Positions 47,506 to 56,431 of a DNA stretch of 64,000 nucleotides are shown piece after piece. Within the stretch, counting starts at the first letter, position 1. The number at the start of each line of letters is the position of its first letter. Location of the stretch: contig DATMPC010000009.1 in the NCBI GenBank assembly GCA_035567895.1, forward strand, positions 82,536 through 146,535. Reading direction: 5' to 3'. This DNA is from Terriglobales bacterium (GTDB lineage Bacteria; Acidobacteriota; Terriglobia; Terriglobales; Acidobacteriaceae). The notes below the pieces were generated by a model. The model made no database searches, was not told the DNA's origin, and worked only from the letters and a program-made list of their open reading frames with translations. A program made the position numbers and the translations under genes.

Positions 47506-47901
47506 ATGACCGATTCTCGACCGAAAATTCTCAGCATCGATGACAATCAGTCACTCAACTCGATGCGGCAAATGGTTCTTGCTGTAAGTGGCTTCGATTG
47601 CGATTTGGCCAGCACTGCAGAGCAGGCTCTGGCCATGATACTTACCTGTCATTATGACGCTATTTTGCTCGATTATTACCTGCCCGGAACAACCGGTTCC
47701 CAAGTTGCGAACACAATCAAGACTCTGCGCCCAGAGGTACCGATCATCGTGGTCACGGGCGAAGAACTGGACGAGCACAGCGACGCCGTTCACAGTTACA
47801 TGGTCAAAGGCGAAGGGCCTGAAGTTCTCTTGGCAAAACTGCATTCCGTAGTGAATGCCAAAAGTATCAATTCTCGGACGATGCAGGCGGCTGCGAGTTG
47901 A
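47506..47901 (+). CDS. Single-domain response regulator (CheY-like receiver)
   Basis: 131 residues consisting only of a receiver domain. The acidic pair is in SIDDNQ (residues 12-13), the phospho-acceptor Asp56 in LLDYYLPG, Thr84 in VVTGE and Lys101 in VKGEG; the usual KP is KG here. There is no output domain, so it would act through protein contacts or a phosphorelay. No histidine kinase gene is nearby in the window. Confidence 0.88.
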   Translation: MTDSRPKILSIDDNQSLNSMRQMVLAVSGFDCDLASTAEQALAMILTCHYDAILLDYYLPGTTGSQVANTIKTLRPEVPIIVVTGEELDEHSDAVHSYMVKGEGPEVLLAKLHSVVNAKSINSRTMQAAAS

Positions 47902-47969
47902 GGAAAGACAGCGACTAACAATTAGCGGAACTAGACCGTTGATTGCGCGGTTTTTCTATTGCCAATTGC

Positions 47970-50330
47970 CTATCGCTTGCTGCCTTTTTCCGGAACCAAA
48001 GTCAACACATCCGTCGCGTTCTCCTCAATCGCTTGCTTCGAATAGAGCAAGGGAAAATACTGTCCCGCTTCCCAAAGCGGGAGGAGATCGGAGTAGTGCC
48101 GGCTGCCAGGCTCGCCGCTTTGGCCTGGAGTATTGATCGCCAGCGAGTTATCGAAGTTGCTCAAATCAAAGATCTCACGGTAGCTCGCACCAGAGGACTG
48201 TTGAAAGCTGCCTGTTCCTGATCCCGTCGCATTCACCGTGTTAGCGTCCCCTGGCCTTGCGACTGGCCCAAGATCGAAGAGTGGCTTGGCTCCAGCGAGC
48301 TGATCGAGGGCGTGACGAAACGTCATGGTATGCAGGGAGCCCCACGACCACAGCGCGGGATCCGTTCCTGCTTTTTGTTCTAGTTCGTGTCCCGCGTCGA
48401 GAAGTGTCGACAACAACACCTGCTGCTGCTCATCCGGCGGCAAGGACTTCAGGCAATCCATGGCTTGTTGCGTACTCAAGTGCACTGCCTTTGGCGCGGA
48501 CGCCCCAGCTATCTTCCCGAGTAGGGCGCTCCGCAGATGGTTTTCCCAAACCTCGTAGAGCGCGGCCGCTACCGAGGTGGAGCGCATGAGGCGGTCCCAA
48601 TCTTTGAGAATCTCAAGGAAGCGCCGCTCTGGACCATCACTGCGCCGCGGCAACATGGGAATGAGTTCATTGGCCGGCAACGAATACACATCTCGCTGCA
48701 AGTCTTCCACGTCCGCCATTCTGATCTTTCGTTGTTTCTCTCCAAATCCGCTTAAGACTTGACGAATCCTTTCTATGCGATAGGTTGCCCACTCAAAACC
48801 AACTTTGTACTTATAGTCTTCAGGAATCGTGCGATTATTCGCGGTTGCAAACCATCCTTCTGCCGGATTGAACGTGCGTGGCAGTTGATCCAGTGGCACG
48901 AATCCGGACCATTCATGGTTGCCATCGCTTCCCAGTACGGGAAGCAAACCAGTCCAGCTTCGAATCGGGGTCAATCCAGCCGACTGTTCTCCGATGTTTC
49001 CGTCAGTATCGGCGTAGACCATGTTTTCCGGAGGCAGCTTCCAACGTTCAAGAGCAGCGAGGAATTCATTCCAGTTTTGTGCCCGATCGACAGCCAGCGA
49101 CGCCAGGTAACCGGCCGTGCCAGGCTCGCTGCCTACCCAGCGCAATGCCAAAGCCCGATGACGTGCTGCGTCTTCCCAGAGCACTGGACTATGTTGCGTG
49201 AATTTGAGCGTGACTGTTTGCGGAGAGCCATCCTTCACCGCGATCACGGTCTTCTCCGTCCGCATCAATTCCCATTTTCCGTTGCGCTTGTACTGCAGCG
49301 GATTGTCGGGATTGAGTTCCTCGACGTATAGATCTTGCTGGTCCACTCCGAATATCGTGAGCCCCCAGGCGATGTGTTGGTTATGTCCAATCGCCACGCC
49401 CGGCAACGCTGGCTCGCCAGCGCCGATCACATCCCATCCAGGCGCGCTGAGATGCACGATGTATCGCAACGACGGGACAGCAATCACGCGATGCGGATCG
49501 TTCGCTAATATCGGCTTGCTTGTCGACGTAAGTTTGCCCGAAATGGTCCAGTTATTACTCCCCACGGATGCAGTCTGCAGTGCAAACTCCATTCTCGTGT
49601 CCCCACCTATCAGTCCATCCAGTAGTTTCGGAGACAAGCCGGAATAATCCACTCCATTTGCTGCGTCGAGCTTAGTTGGCGGATCGGGATCCAGAATTTG
49701 TTGCGTCGTCTCAGCTCCCAGCGTTGTCAGAAGCTCGGCATCTCGCAGCTCAGCATGTGCATTGCCCGTCATCGAGTAAGCGGCCATGCGCGACAAACAG
49801 TCTTCGGGCTTCCACGGTTCAGGTTTGAACCCGGCAAGTTGAAAGCTAATCGGCAGCCCCGGACCGCTTGCTGAATCGAGATAGCGAATATAGGCGTTAA
49901 TTCCGTTGGTAAATGCCGTAAGGATTGCCAGTGTGTCTGGTGAGTAACTTTTGTATTCGCGCTCGAAATCGCCGCGATACTTCAGCAAACGCGCATACCG
50001 ATCGCGCTCGATTGCGGATTTGCCAAGCACCTCCGCGAGCCTTCCCTGGCCCGCGCGCTTCCACAACTCCATCTGGAACAAACGATCCTGTGCGGCCACG
50101 AATCCCTGCGCAAAAAACAAATCGTGCTGGTTCGCAGCGTAGATATGCGCGACACCCCAGTTGTCACGCATGACCTTGACTGGGTGCTCCAGGCCGCTGG
50201 TTTGGAGCTCTCCGTTGATTGGAGGATTTGCTTTTTGTGCGCGCGCAGCGAGCTCAGGCTCAGTCGACTGCCGGCTGAAGACAAATGCAGAGAGGAGAGC
50301 GGCAATGCAGAACGCATGCGCGAGTTTCAT
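47970..50330 (-). CDS. Penicillin acylase family (Ntn-hydrolase) exported protein
   Basis: 786 residues with a signal peptide (about 1-20). Penicillin-amidase-type precursors are cut into two chains, exposing an N-terminal serine nucleophile. The junction is seen as ASVGSNNW, with Ser258. Before it are the conserved RDNWGVAHIYA and FAQGFVAAQDRLFQMELW of the alpha chain, and after it LANDPHR and GVAIGHNQHIAWG of the beta chain. Such enzymes hydrolyse amides including N-acyl homoserine lactones; the actual substrate is unknown. It converges with the response regulator. Confidence 0.92.
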   Translation of the reverse strand: MKLAHAFCIAALLSAFVFSRQSTEPELAARAQKANPPINGELQTSGLEHPVKVMRDNWGVAHIYAANQHDLFFAQGFVAAQDRLFQMELWKRAGQGRLAEVLGKSAIERDRYARLLKYRGDFEREYKSYSPDTLAILTAFTNGINAYIRYLDSASGPGLPISFQLAGFKPEPWKPEDCLSRMAAYSMTGNAHAELRDAELLTTLGAETTQQILDPDPPTKLDAANGVDYSGLSPKLLDGLIGGDTRMEFALQTASVGSNNWTISGKLTSTSKPILANDPHRVIAVPSLRYIVHLSAPGWDVIGAGEPALPGVAIGHNQHIAWGLTIFGVDQQDLYVEELNPDNPLQYKRNGKWELMRTEKTVIAVKDGSPQTVTLKFTQHSPVLWEDAARHRALALRWVGSEPGTAGYLASLAVDRAQNWNEFLAALERWKLPPENMVYADTDGNIGEQSAGLTPIRSWTGLLPVLGSDGNHEWSGFVPLDQLPRTFNPAEGWFATANNRTIPEDYKYKVGFEWATYRIERIRQVLSGFGEKQRKIRMADVEDLQRDVYSLPANELIPMLPRRSDGPERRFLEILKDWDRLMRSTSVAAALYEVWENHLRSALLGKIAGASAPKAVHLSTQQAMDCLKSLPPDEQQQVLLSTLLDAGHELEQKAGTDPALWSWGSLHTMTFRHALDQLAGAKPLFDLGPVARPGDANTVNATGSGTGSFQQSSGASYREIFDLSNFDNSLAINTPGQSGEPGSRHYSDLLPLWEAGQYFPLLYSKQAIEENATDVLTLVPEKGSKR

Positions 50331-50386
50331 CCCGCAAATTATATGAGTAGGAAGAAGCCCGAAACTTTGAACCGGACAGTGACCGA

Positions 50387-50608
50387 TCAGACGATGCGAA
50401 TCGTAGGGCAGCTTTCGCGTTCATCAATCAAGCGGCTGCCTGCATGACGTTCCAGGATGTGACGCTGAAATGCGGCGCTCCACAGGTGATGAGCATCCCC
50501 AGAATCCAGGTCCTTCGACGACGCATTCACGACAAGAAACTCATCACAGATAGAGCACTGCCGAGTAACTCCGCCAATTTGCCCGAAGAATGTGAAGTGA
50601 TTTGCCAC
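50387..50608 (-). CDS. Possible small zinc-finger-like protein (73 aa)
   Basis: GTG-started frame of 73 residues with QCSICDEF near residue 18 and FQRHILERH near residue 50, making a Cys-x2-Cys ... His-x4-His arrangement. The order resembles short soil-bacterial C2H2-like proteins, but no family is firmly recognised. There is no clear ribosome-binding site. It lies upstream of the acylase gene on the same strand, with 56 bases between. Confidence 0.42.
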   Translation of the reverse strand: MANHFTFFGQIGGVTRQCSICDEFLVVNASSKDLDSGDAHHLWSAAFQRHILERHAGSRLIDERESCPTIRIV

Positions 50609-50729
50609 GAGATGAGTATGCCGCGGCGCCTCCCGAGGCGCAATTTACGCTGGTAACGGCGAAGTGGGTACTTTTGGAATCCCGCGAAAGTAACTCAAGA
50701 AACTGCAGACTAATACGCAAAAGGAGCAA

Positions 50730-50760
50730 ACGCCTGAGGACATACAGTCCTCAGGCGTTC
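50730..50760 (-). terminator. Perfect 13-bp hairpin after the PG-binding gene
   Basis: AACGCCTGAGGAC and GTCCTCAGGCGTT are exact complements around a five-base loop. On the minus strand TTTGCTCCTTTT follows, a broken U-tract. It lies 19 bases beyond the stop codon. Confidence 0.78.
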
Positions 50761-50779
50761 GCGTACTCAACTTGTTGGA

Positions 50780-51223
50780 TTAGCGCTGCGGGATATCGGC
50801 TTGCGCTGCCGGACTGACGCTCAATGGGCTGAAGGCCCCGCTCCCCATGAGATCGGGATTGATGTCATTCTCGTGGCTTGGTCCGAGTCCGAGTTTGATC
50901 AGAGCGCGGGAATCGGGAACAACTTTGCTCTGCCAACCCTGGTCGGCCTGGAATTTGCGCATAGCTGCTGTGGTTCTGGCGTCCCAGAGGCCGTTTGGTT
51001 GGCCGTCCAGATACTTTTCCCGGATCAGCGCCGCTTGAATCTCACGGGCGCGATCACTGGCGATAACCTGCTGTCCGTGATGCTTCCACGCAGACTTACG
51101 CAGCTTGCTGAAGCGCGAGTGCTTTGTTGAGCTCTTGCCGCTGGCTTTTGGTGTAACTGCAAAAGCCGGCACACCCATCACAACCGCGACCAGAAACGTA
51201 ATACCGATTTTTTTGAACCGCAT
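50780..51223 (-). CDS. Exported peptidoglycan-binding domain protein
   Basis: ATG 51223 is preferred because GAGGAG lies just ahead of it and a signal peptide (IGITFLVAVVMGVPAFAV) follows; the product has 147 residues. After a Ser/Lys-rich segment is a PG_binding_1 domain (about 65-115): REIQAALIREKYLDGQPNG then LWDARTTAAMRKFQADQGW. The C-terminal 35 residues are Pro/Ser-rich. No catalytic domain is attached. It probably sits in the periplasm on the wall. Confidence 0.83.
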   Translation of the reverse strand: MRFKKIGITFLVAVVMGVPAFAVTPKASGKSSTKHSRFSKLRKSAWKHHGQQVIASDRAREIQAALIREKYLDGQPNGLWDARTTAAMRKFQADQGWQSKVVPDSRALIKLGLGPSHENDINPDLMGSGAFSPLSVSPAAQADIPQR

Positions 51224-51422
51224 AAGCTCCTCTTTTGAAGCCGAGCTATTCCCTCGGCCCAATTCGGGGATTTCTTAACGGGGTATGAAGCAGCTTACCC
51301 GACCGAATGTACCTTTGCACCTGAATATTTTTGGGTCCCCACACACTAGTACCATGTACCTTCGGGTGAAGTTAGGATGCGGGAAGCAAGGTGCAGTTCT
51401 GCCCGAAGTCTCAGGATTTTTT

Positions 51423-51456
51423 GGCTGGATCGCAACTAAGTCTTTGCAATCCAGCC
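51423..51456. other. Hairpin in the gap between HtrA and PG-binding genes
   Basis: GGCTGGAT and ATCCAGCC are exact inverted 8-mers around an 18-base loop, ten bases past the HtrA stop. A TTTTTT run precedes it on the plus strand, and no U-run follows on the minus strand, so terminator function is doubtful. Confidence 0.4.
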
Positions 51457-51465
51457 ATTTAGCTT

Positions 51466-53052
51466 TTACGGTAGGGTCCCAGCCAGGAAGATGGTGCTGG
51501 CATTTCGTCCCCGGCCCTGACGCACTAGGAAGACAACGTCCTGGCCACTCTTGAGTTGGCCTGTGATGCGCCGGAAGTCGTCGTCGCTGTTCACAGCTTG
51601 TTTGTTGACTTCAAGGATCACGTCTCCGCGGCTGAGTCCGATATCTTCCGCGAATGATCCGGGCTTCACTTCGCTGACAATCACACCTTTATTTGCAGGA
51701 ATCCCCAGCCTATCGGCCATATCCGGGGTGATTGGGCGGACCGAAAGCCCCAACTTTCCGGCTACAGGCTGTTCTTGATTAGCGGAATCTTCTTCGTTTG
51801 CCGCTGTATTGCCGTACAACTTGGCACGATCGGCGACGGTAACCGTAGTTTCGGCTGACTTCCCGCCGCGTTCATACCCGATCTTTACTTTGCTACCGGG
51901 CTTTTCCGCAGAGATGTTGGCGACGAGTTCGTCACCGGTCTTTACCGGTTTGCCATTCACCGACGTAATGGTGTCGCCGATCTTCAAACCTGCCTGATCT
52001 GCCGGGCCGTTAGCCGTAACGCTGGAAACCGTGACCCCGCTCTTGGCCCCGTAGACACGAGCAATCGCCGGATTCGGCTGAGCGCTGAAGGCCACACCGA
52101 TCGATCCGCGTACGACCTTATGGTCCGGACCGATGAGCTGGTTGTAAACCTCGGCCACGGTGTTCGACGGCAAGGCGAATCCAATACCCTGATAGCCGCC
52201 TGATTCGGTGAAGATCGCGGTGTTGATGCCAATCACCTCCGAATTCATGTTCACCAGCGGACCGCCGGAGTTCCCCGGATTGATCGCCGCATCGGTCTGA
52301 AGGAAATGCTGGAACTGCCGCCGATTATCGATGTCACGTCCCTTCGACGAGATGATTCCTGCGGTGACCGACTCCTCCAGAGCGAATGGGCTGCCGATCG
52401 CAAGCACCCAGTCGCCCACGTTCATCGAATCCGAGTTGCCGAGTTTCGCCGAGGCGAGTGGATGATCCACTTCAATCTTGATGACGGCTAAATCGGTTTC
52501 CGAGTCAGTTCCGATCACCTTGGCGTCATGCTGCACGCCCGGGGGATCACCATCGAGTTTCACGCGAATGCGATCCGCTTTATCCACTACGTGCTGATTC
52601 GTAATGATGTAGCCCTTAGAGTCGACGACGACTCCAGATCCCAGTGAGTGCTCTGTCGTGCTTCCTCCCCCACCAAACGGGCTTCCACCCTGCCCGCCAA
52701 AGAAGCGGTCAAAGAAGTCCTGAAATGGATCGCCATCCTGATCGTCCGGAGGTTGCTGACCGCGTCGCCGCGGCCGGGGAGTAGTAGCCTTCGGCGTGGA
52801 TTCCGTATTGATATTCACAACGCTCGGCTCAAGCGTCTTCGCAACCTGGCTGAAGGCATTCGACAACTGCTGCGGGGAGGGCACCTTCAACGGCGTGGCG
52901 TCAGAGCTATTTACGCTCTTGGTGGCACCTTTTACGCCCTTTTGTATGACGGTACCGATAAGAATGCCGACAAACAGGGTCAGCACCACGAGGATAGTAG
53001 ACAAGAAACGGTGCGACCGCATTCGATCTCTCAATGACATACGTGATTCCAT
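51466..53052 (-). CDS. DegP/HtrA-type periplasmic serine protease with two PDZ domains
   Basis: 528 residues with one N-terminal membrane anchor or signal (about 15-36). A Pro/Gly-rich stretch precedes the trypsin-like domain, whose triad is His154 (TNQHVVD), Asp187 (ETDLAVIK) and Ser262 (NPGNSGGP). Two PDZ domains follow, seen in GLKIGDTITSVNGKPVKTGD and LSRGDVILEVNKQAVNSDDD. Roles in the family are protease and chaperone for misfolded envelope proteins. Stands alone. Confidence 0.94.
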   Translation of the reverse strand: MESRMSLRDRMRSHRFLSTILVVLTLFVGILIGTVIQKGVKGATKSVNSSDATPLKVPSPQQLSNAFSQVAKTLEPSVVNINTESTPKATTPRPRRRGQQPPDDQDGDPFQDFFDRFFGGQGGSPFGGGGSTTEHSLGSGVVVDSKGYIITNQHVVDKADRIRVKLDGDPPGVQHDAKVIGTDSETDLAVIKIEVDHPLASAKLGNSDSMNVGDWVLAIGSPFALEESVTAGIISSKGRDIDNRRQFQHFLQTDAAINPGNSGGPLVNMNSEVIGINTAIFTESGGYQGIGFALPSNTVAEVYNQLIGPDHKVVRGSIGVAFSAQPNPAIARVYGAKSGVTVSSVTANGPADQAGLKIGDTITSVNGKPVKTGDELVANISAEKPGSKVKIGYERGGKSAETTVTVADRAKLYGNTAANEEDSANQEQPVAGKLGLSVRPITPDMADRLGIPANKGVIVSEVKPGSFAEDIGLSRGDVILEVNKQAVNSDDDFRRITGQLKSGQDVVFLVRQGRGRNASTIFLAGTLP

Positions 53053-53259
53053 GATCTTTCCTCGCCAAAAGTTGGCAAACGTCCATTATATCGAGTCAGG
53101 CGGGATAGCTTGGACAGCAAGGAAGGCAAATTGATTTTCACTTCTATCAATTAGACGCGAGTTCTGTGGCAATAGACGCATAACCACTGGGAGCGTAAGC
53201 ACGCGCGGGAATCCGACGTACTCATGTATGCGATCCGTCCTTTTGACGCTTAGCAACTT

Positions 53260-54075
53260 CTACGCGGCTGCCACTTTACCTGCACCAAGATTCTTACTCG
53301 CAGGCTGCTTCGCGGTAATGTTTTGCGCCACGGCCCACGCCGCCGATGCTATCGCCCACGAAATGAAGAACGCCGTCCAAGGCAATCTGGCTTTCGGCGA
53401 GGCGGCAATCGCCGGTCCCCAAACCAGAATCGTAAACACTCCGATCATCGCGGCTTCCGCAAACGCGGCCACACGCGGCAAAACCGAGAACAGCACACCG
53501 AGGCCGGCGGCGATGTGTCCGGCGCCCGTCAGATACGCCCAGCCTTCACGGTAAGGCAGCCACGCCGGCACGAAGGCCACAGTCTCCTTCACGTAGACGA
53601 TGTGCGAGAGCCCGATCGGTATGAGCCACACCCCATAAAACATCTTCACGAAACGGAGGGTTTTCTCGCTGCTGAGGAACGTTATTAGCGAGCCTTCTTG
53701 CGGCTCCGCCAGCCGTGCGAACAGAAACCAGCCTCCGGCAAATAGGGCGGCAATCTCGCCAAACCCCAGCCAGACCGCCTCCACCCCTGGCGCCACAAAC
53801 AATGCCGGCAACTTCAAGCACATCCAGATCAGGAGATAGGGAAACAGGATGCGCGCCGCCCACGCTGCCGTAGCTCGAAACAGCAACCCAACTCCGCCGA
53901 CAACCATGAGGACGCCCGAAGCATACGCAAGAGCAGTCCGTCCTGGGACCCACGCCGCAACCGGCTGCCACACCATCGCAAAATCACCATAGATCAGCGC
54001 GAGGACACCCAATCCAACCATCCCGAAGGCAAACGCCGTCAACGGCGGCTGCTGGCTACGAGTCATGGGCGTCAA
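53260..54075 (-). CDS. DoxX-like polytopic membrane protein
   Basis: 271 residues with seven or eight membrane helices in two similar halves: residues about 10-110 and about 140-250. Each half has helices with small and aromatic residues (GVLALIYGDFAMVWQPV; WLIPIGLSHIVYVKETVA) and a 'YxxGAGHIAAGLGVL' type segment, the DoxX/DoxD pattern. Members are linked to sulfur or redox metabolism only in a few species. The specific function is unknown. The 207 bases before it, up to the HtrA start, have no feature. Confidence 0.68.
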   Translation of the reverse strand: MTPMTRSQQPPLTAFAFGMVGLGVLALIYGDFAMVWQPVAAWVPGRTALAYASGVLMVVGGVGLLFRATAAWAARILFPYLLIWMCLKLPALFVAPGVEAVWLGFGEIAALFAGGWFLFARLAEPQEGSLITFLSSEKTLRFVKMFYGVWLIPIGLSHIVYVKETVAFVPAWLPYREGWAYLTGAGHIAAGLGVLFSVLPRVAAFAEAAMIGVFTILVWGPAIAASPKARLPWTAFFISWAIASAAWAVAQNITAKQPASKNLGAGKVAAA

Positions 54076-54306
54076 CCTTACTCGAAGAGAGATTTAGTGA
54101 TCAAGAATTCCGTCCCTGCTTTTGACGAAGCCGGTAAGGACAGGCCAGAACTCTGTATGGAGAACAAATAGCGATAGCGAATAAACGCGACTAGGAGGCC
54201 GTGGAGAGGTTTCTGCTGCCTCGAACGTATCCAGGAGCCGCCAAGTTTCTCCGACGCCTTAAAACGTCCCCAATTGCAAATTTCCCACTCGGGCAAAAAA
54301 TCATTA

Positions 54307-54326
54307 CCGGCGGCGGTAGCCGCTGG
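54307..54326. other. Small GC hairpin in the 54076-54702 gap
   Basis: CCGGCGGC and GCCGCTGG pair with one mismatch around GGTA. This 627-base gap otherwise shows no gene; it has weak GGGGCACC-type repeat fragments near 54545, which are common in such genomes. Confidence 0.3.
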
Positions 54327-54702
54327 TTTCTGTAATAAGGATGAAATCAATCTCTGTCACACTTGCGACGATGGTTACCAGGTGCCCAGCATTTTCAATT
54401 ATTTGCATGGAGCCATCGAAGCTCTTGTGCGTAGTTTGAGGCAGAATGGTGAGCTTTTTGGGGCACTGAAGCGCAACTTATGAGGCGTTTTGAGGCACTT
54501 TAAGGGCATCACAAGGGTTCTCCCTCGCGAACACCGCGCGGGAACGGGGCACCCTTTGTCCGGGAGTCCACTGCAACAACCAACACGGGAAAGTATTGGC
54601 CATTTCGTCCAATAATGAAGTACCAAGCGTCCCGAAGTGGAGCGCATCTCAGGCTATCTGGTTTGCATTACAAGGAATAATCCCCTATCTCAGGAGAAAT
54701 CG

Positions 54703-55407
54703 ATGAATCGAAAAACTCTTAGAACGATCGCATTAAGAAGCTTTGCGCTGGTTGCCGCGTTGGGCGCAGCGTGGCAGGCGCAGGCACAGGACGCCAAAAC
54801 ACCGTATCCGAGCATGGCCCCCCTTGATCAATATCTGATGGCGGATCGGAATGCCGAAATGGCCTTGGCGCGTAGTGCGGCGCCGGAGTCCATCTCGCGC
54901 GATGCTGAGGTCCTGGTTCTCGGACGTCACGGTTACGAAACTGCGATTAAAGGGAAGAACGGTTTCGTATGCATCGTGGAACGTTCCTGGACTGCTCCAA
55001 TCGACGACCCGGGCTTTTGGAATCCGAAGGGGCGTGCTCCGATCTGCTTGAATGCGGCAGCCGCACGCTCCTACTTGCCACGCACGATCAAGAAAACGGA
55101 CTTGATACTAGCTGGACGTACGAAAGCTCAGATGATTGAGACCATCGCAGCAGCAGTCGACAAAAAGGAATTGCCGGAGATGGAACCTGGGGCTATGTGT
55201 TACATGCTGTCAAAGCAGGGCTATCTAAACGATCGCGACGGACACTGGCATCCGCACCTCATGTTTTTCGTTTCACAAGCCGACCCTGCGGCGTGGGGTG
55301 CGGATCTGCCGGGCTCTCCCATATTTGCCTTCGACGACACCTGGGAGCGCCTGACTACGTTCCTGGTTCCGGTGCGACAATGGTCGGACGGAACGGCTGA
55401 TCGCTAA
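54703..55407 (+). CDS. Secreted protein of unknown function (234 aa)
   Basis: ATG 54703 is chosen because CAGGAG precedes it and a signal peptide follows (about 1-25, LRSFALVAALGAAWQAQA). The mature part starts with PYPSMAPLDQYLMADRNAEM and has repeated use of AARS, GYETAIKGKNGFVCIVERSW and FWNPKGRAPICLN, then MCYMLSKQGYLNDRDGHWHPH and VPVRQWSDGT near the end. Three cysteines and conserved-looking aromatic pairs are present. I recall similar exported proteins of unknown role in soil Proteobacteria and Acidobacteria, without a function. A possible terminator follows. Confidence 0.72.
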   Translation: MNRKTLRTIALRSFALVAALGAAWQAQAQDAKTPYPSMAPLDQYLMADRNAEMALARSAAPESISRDAEVLVLGRHGYETAIKGKNGFVCIVERSWTAPIDDPGFWNPKGRAPICLNAAAARSYLPRTIKKTDLILAGRTKAQMIETIAAAVDKKELPEMEPGAMCYMLSKQGYLNDRDGHWHPHLMFFVSQADPAAWGADLPGSPIFAFDDTWERLTTFLVPVRQWSDGTADR

Positions 55408-55493
55408 GGCACTGTTTTTTGGGTGCTCGGCAAGATTTCCGATAGTTGTCCCGCGGTCTCTCCATCGGATTCAAGTTGGAAGCTCGCCATGCC

Positions 55494-55520
55494 GGGTGCC
55501 GCACCCTTTACGATTTTTTT
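55494..55520 (+). terminator. Short GC hairpin with T-run after the 54703-55407 gene
   Basis: GGGTG pairs with CACCC around CCG, followed by TTTACGATTTTTTT. It lies 86 bases after the stop. A nearly identical structure is at 57200-57226. Confidence 0.6.
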
Positions 55521-55629
55521 AAAAAGTGCCCAATCGAAGTGGCCTTTGAGGAAAAGCTTTCGGAAAGAGTTGCCGACTACACGGAAGTCAGCAATTGCAG
55601 CCTTGAACTTTCAAGGAGCTATTCCCGGA

Positions 55630-56205
55630 TTAGCGCCGCGAGTCCGGTGGCACCAGGTTGTTCGCACGATAGTAAACCACAAGCTGGCCATAGTGCTCGC
55701 CGCTGTGCTCGATGGCAAACGTCCAGATGGAGGAGCTGTGGGCCAGCCGGTTCCCAAAAAATTTCGATGTATGATCCAGCCCCGCGTCGCCCTGCTGCTG
55801 AATCACTTGCGCTCCGTCCGCGACGGCCTCCTCGACGAACTTCACCACATCGGCCTTGGTCTTGAAAACGTCACGCGAAGGATTGTCGCCCTCGCCGAAG
55901 TTGGGCCCGAGGTTTGATCCGGAAATCCTCCGTATCAGGACGAAATCCAATGCGGCGGCGTGGAGAAGATTTAAGGCAAAGGTGCGCTGGTCCTTCTGCA
56001 CCTTGAAGTCGTATTTGTCTTCGGGAAAATCCTTCGCCATGGCGACGAGTTTGTTTCCGATGTCGTTCCACCTGTCCAACATCTCATCGGATCGAGATCG
56101 CGCAGGACTCGGAGGTTGGTTCTGCGTTTGGGCCTGACTGAGAAGACCCATTCCGACGGCAGCAAGCAGAGTAACCGCAACTAGCGCAAGCAAAGACCGC
56201 TTCAT
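55630..56205 (-). CDS. Exported DinB-like protein
   Basis: ATG 56205 has AAGGAG at the right distance and begins a signal peptide (MKRSLLALVAVTLLAAVGMG); product 191 residues. The mature chain has four helices in the DinB/YfiT style. Histidines that could form the metal triad are in LLHAAALDF (about residue 80) and EHSGEHYGQLVVYYR near the C-terminus. Typical DinB proteins are cytoplasmic, thiol-transferase related; an exported version is common in Acidobacteria. Function unknown. Confidence 0.75.
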   Translation of the reverse strand: MKRSLLALVAVTLLAAVGMGLLSQAQTQNQPPSPARSRSDEMLDRWNDIGNKLVAMAKDFPEDKYDFKVQKDQRTFALNLLHAAALDFVLIRRISGSNLGPNFGEGDNPSRDVFKTKADVVKFVEEAVADGAQVIQQQGDAGLDHTSKFFGNRLAHSSSIWTFAIEHSGEHYGQLVVYYRANNLVPPDSRR

Positions 56206-56322
56206 TGGAGATTGCTCCTTATTTTGATCCGCTTTCAGAAATTCCGTCGGGTTAGACGTAGCGCTATTCCCAAAGTTTGAGCAAATCTCGGGATCAAACG
56301 GCGAAAAACTTGCATGTGACTG

Positions 56323-56368
56323 GAACGCGCGGAGCGACAGAAGCAAATGCATTTTTTCATGCGCTTCG
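56323..56368. repeat. Direct repeat, left copy (flanking the 56432-57172 gene)
   Basis: Contains AACGCGCGGAGCGA and CAAATGCATTTTTTCATGCG. It matches 57412-57453 in the same orientation with two one-base gaps and one mismatch over about 42 bases. Confidence 0.75.
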
Positions 56369-56431
56369 CTATGCTACGAAAACATTGGAGCCCATCAGAT
56401 TCTGCGCGCGTCTAATTCCTGGACTGTTCCC

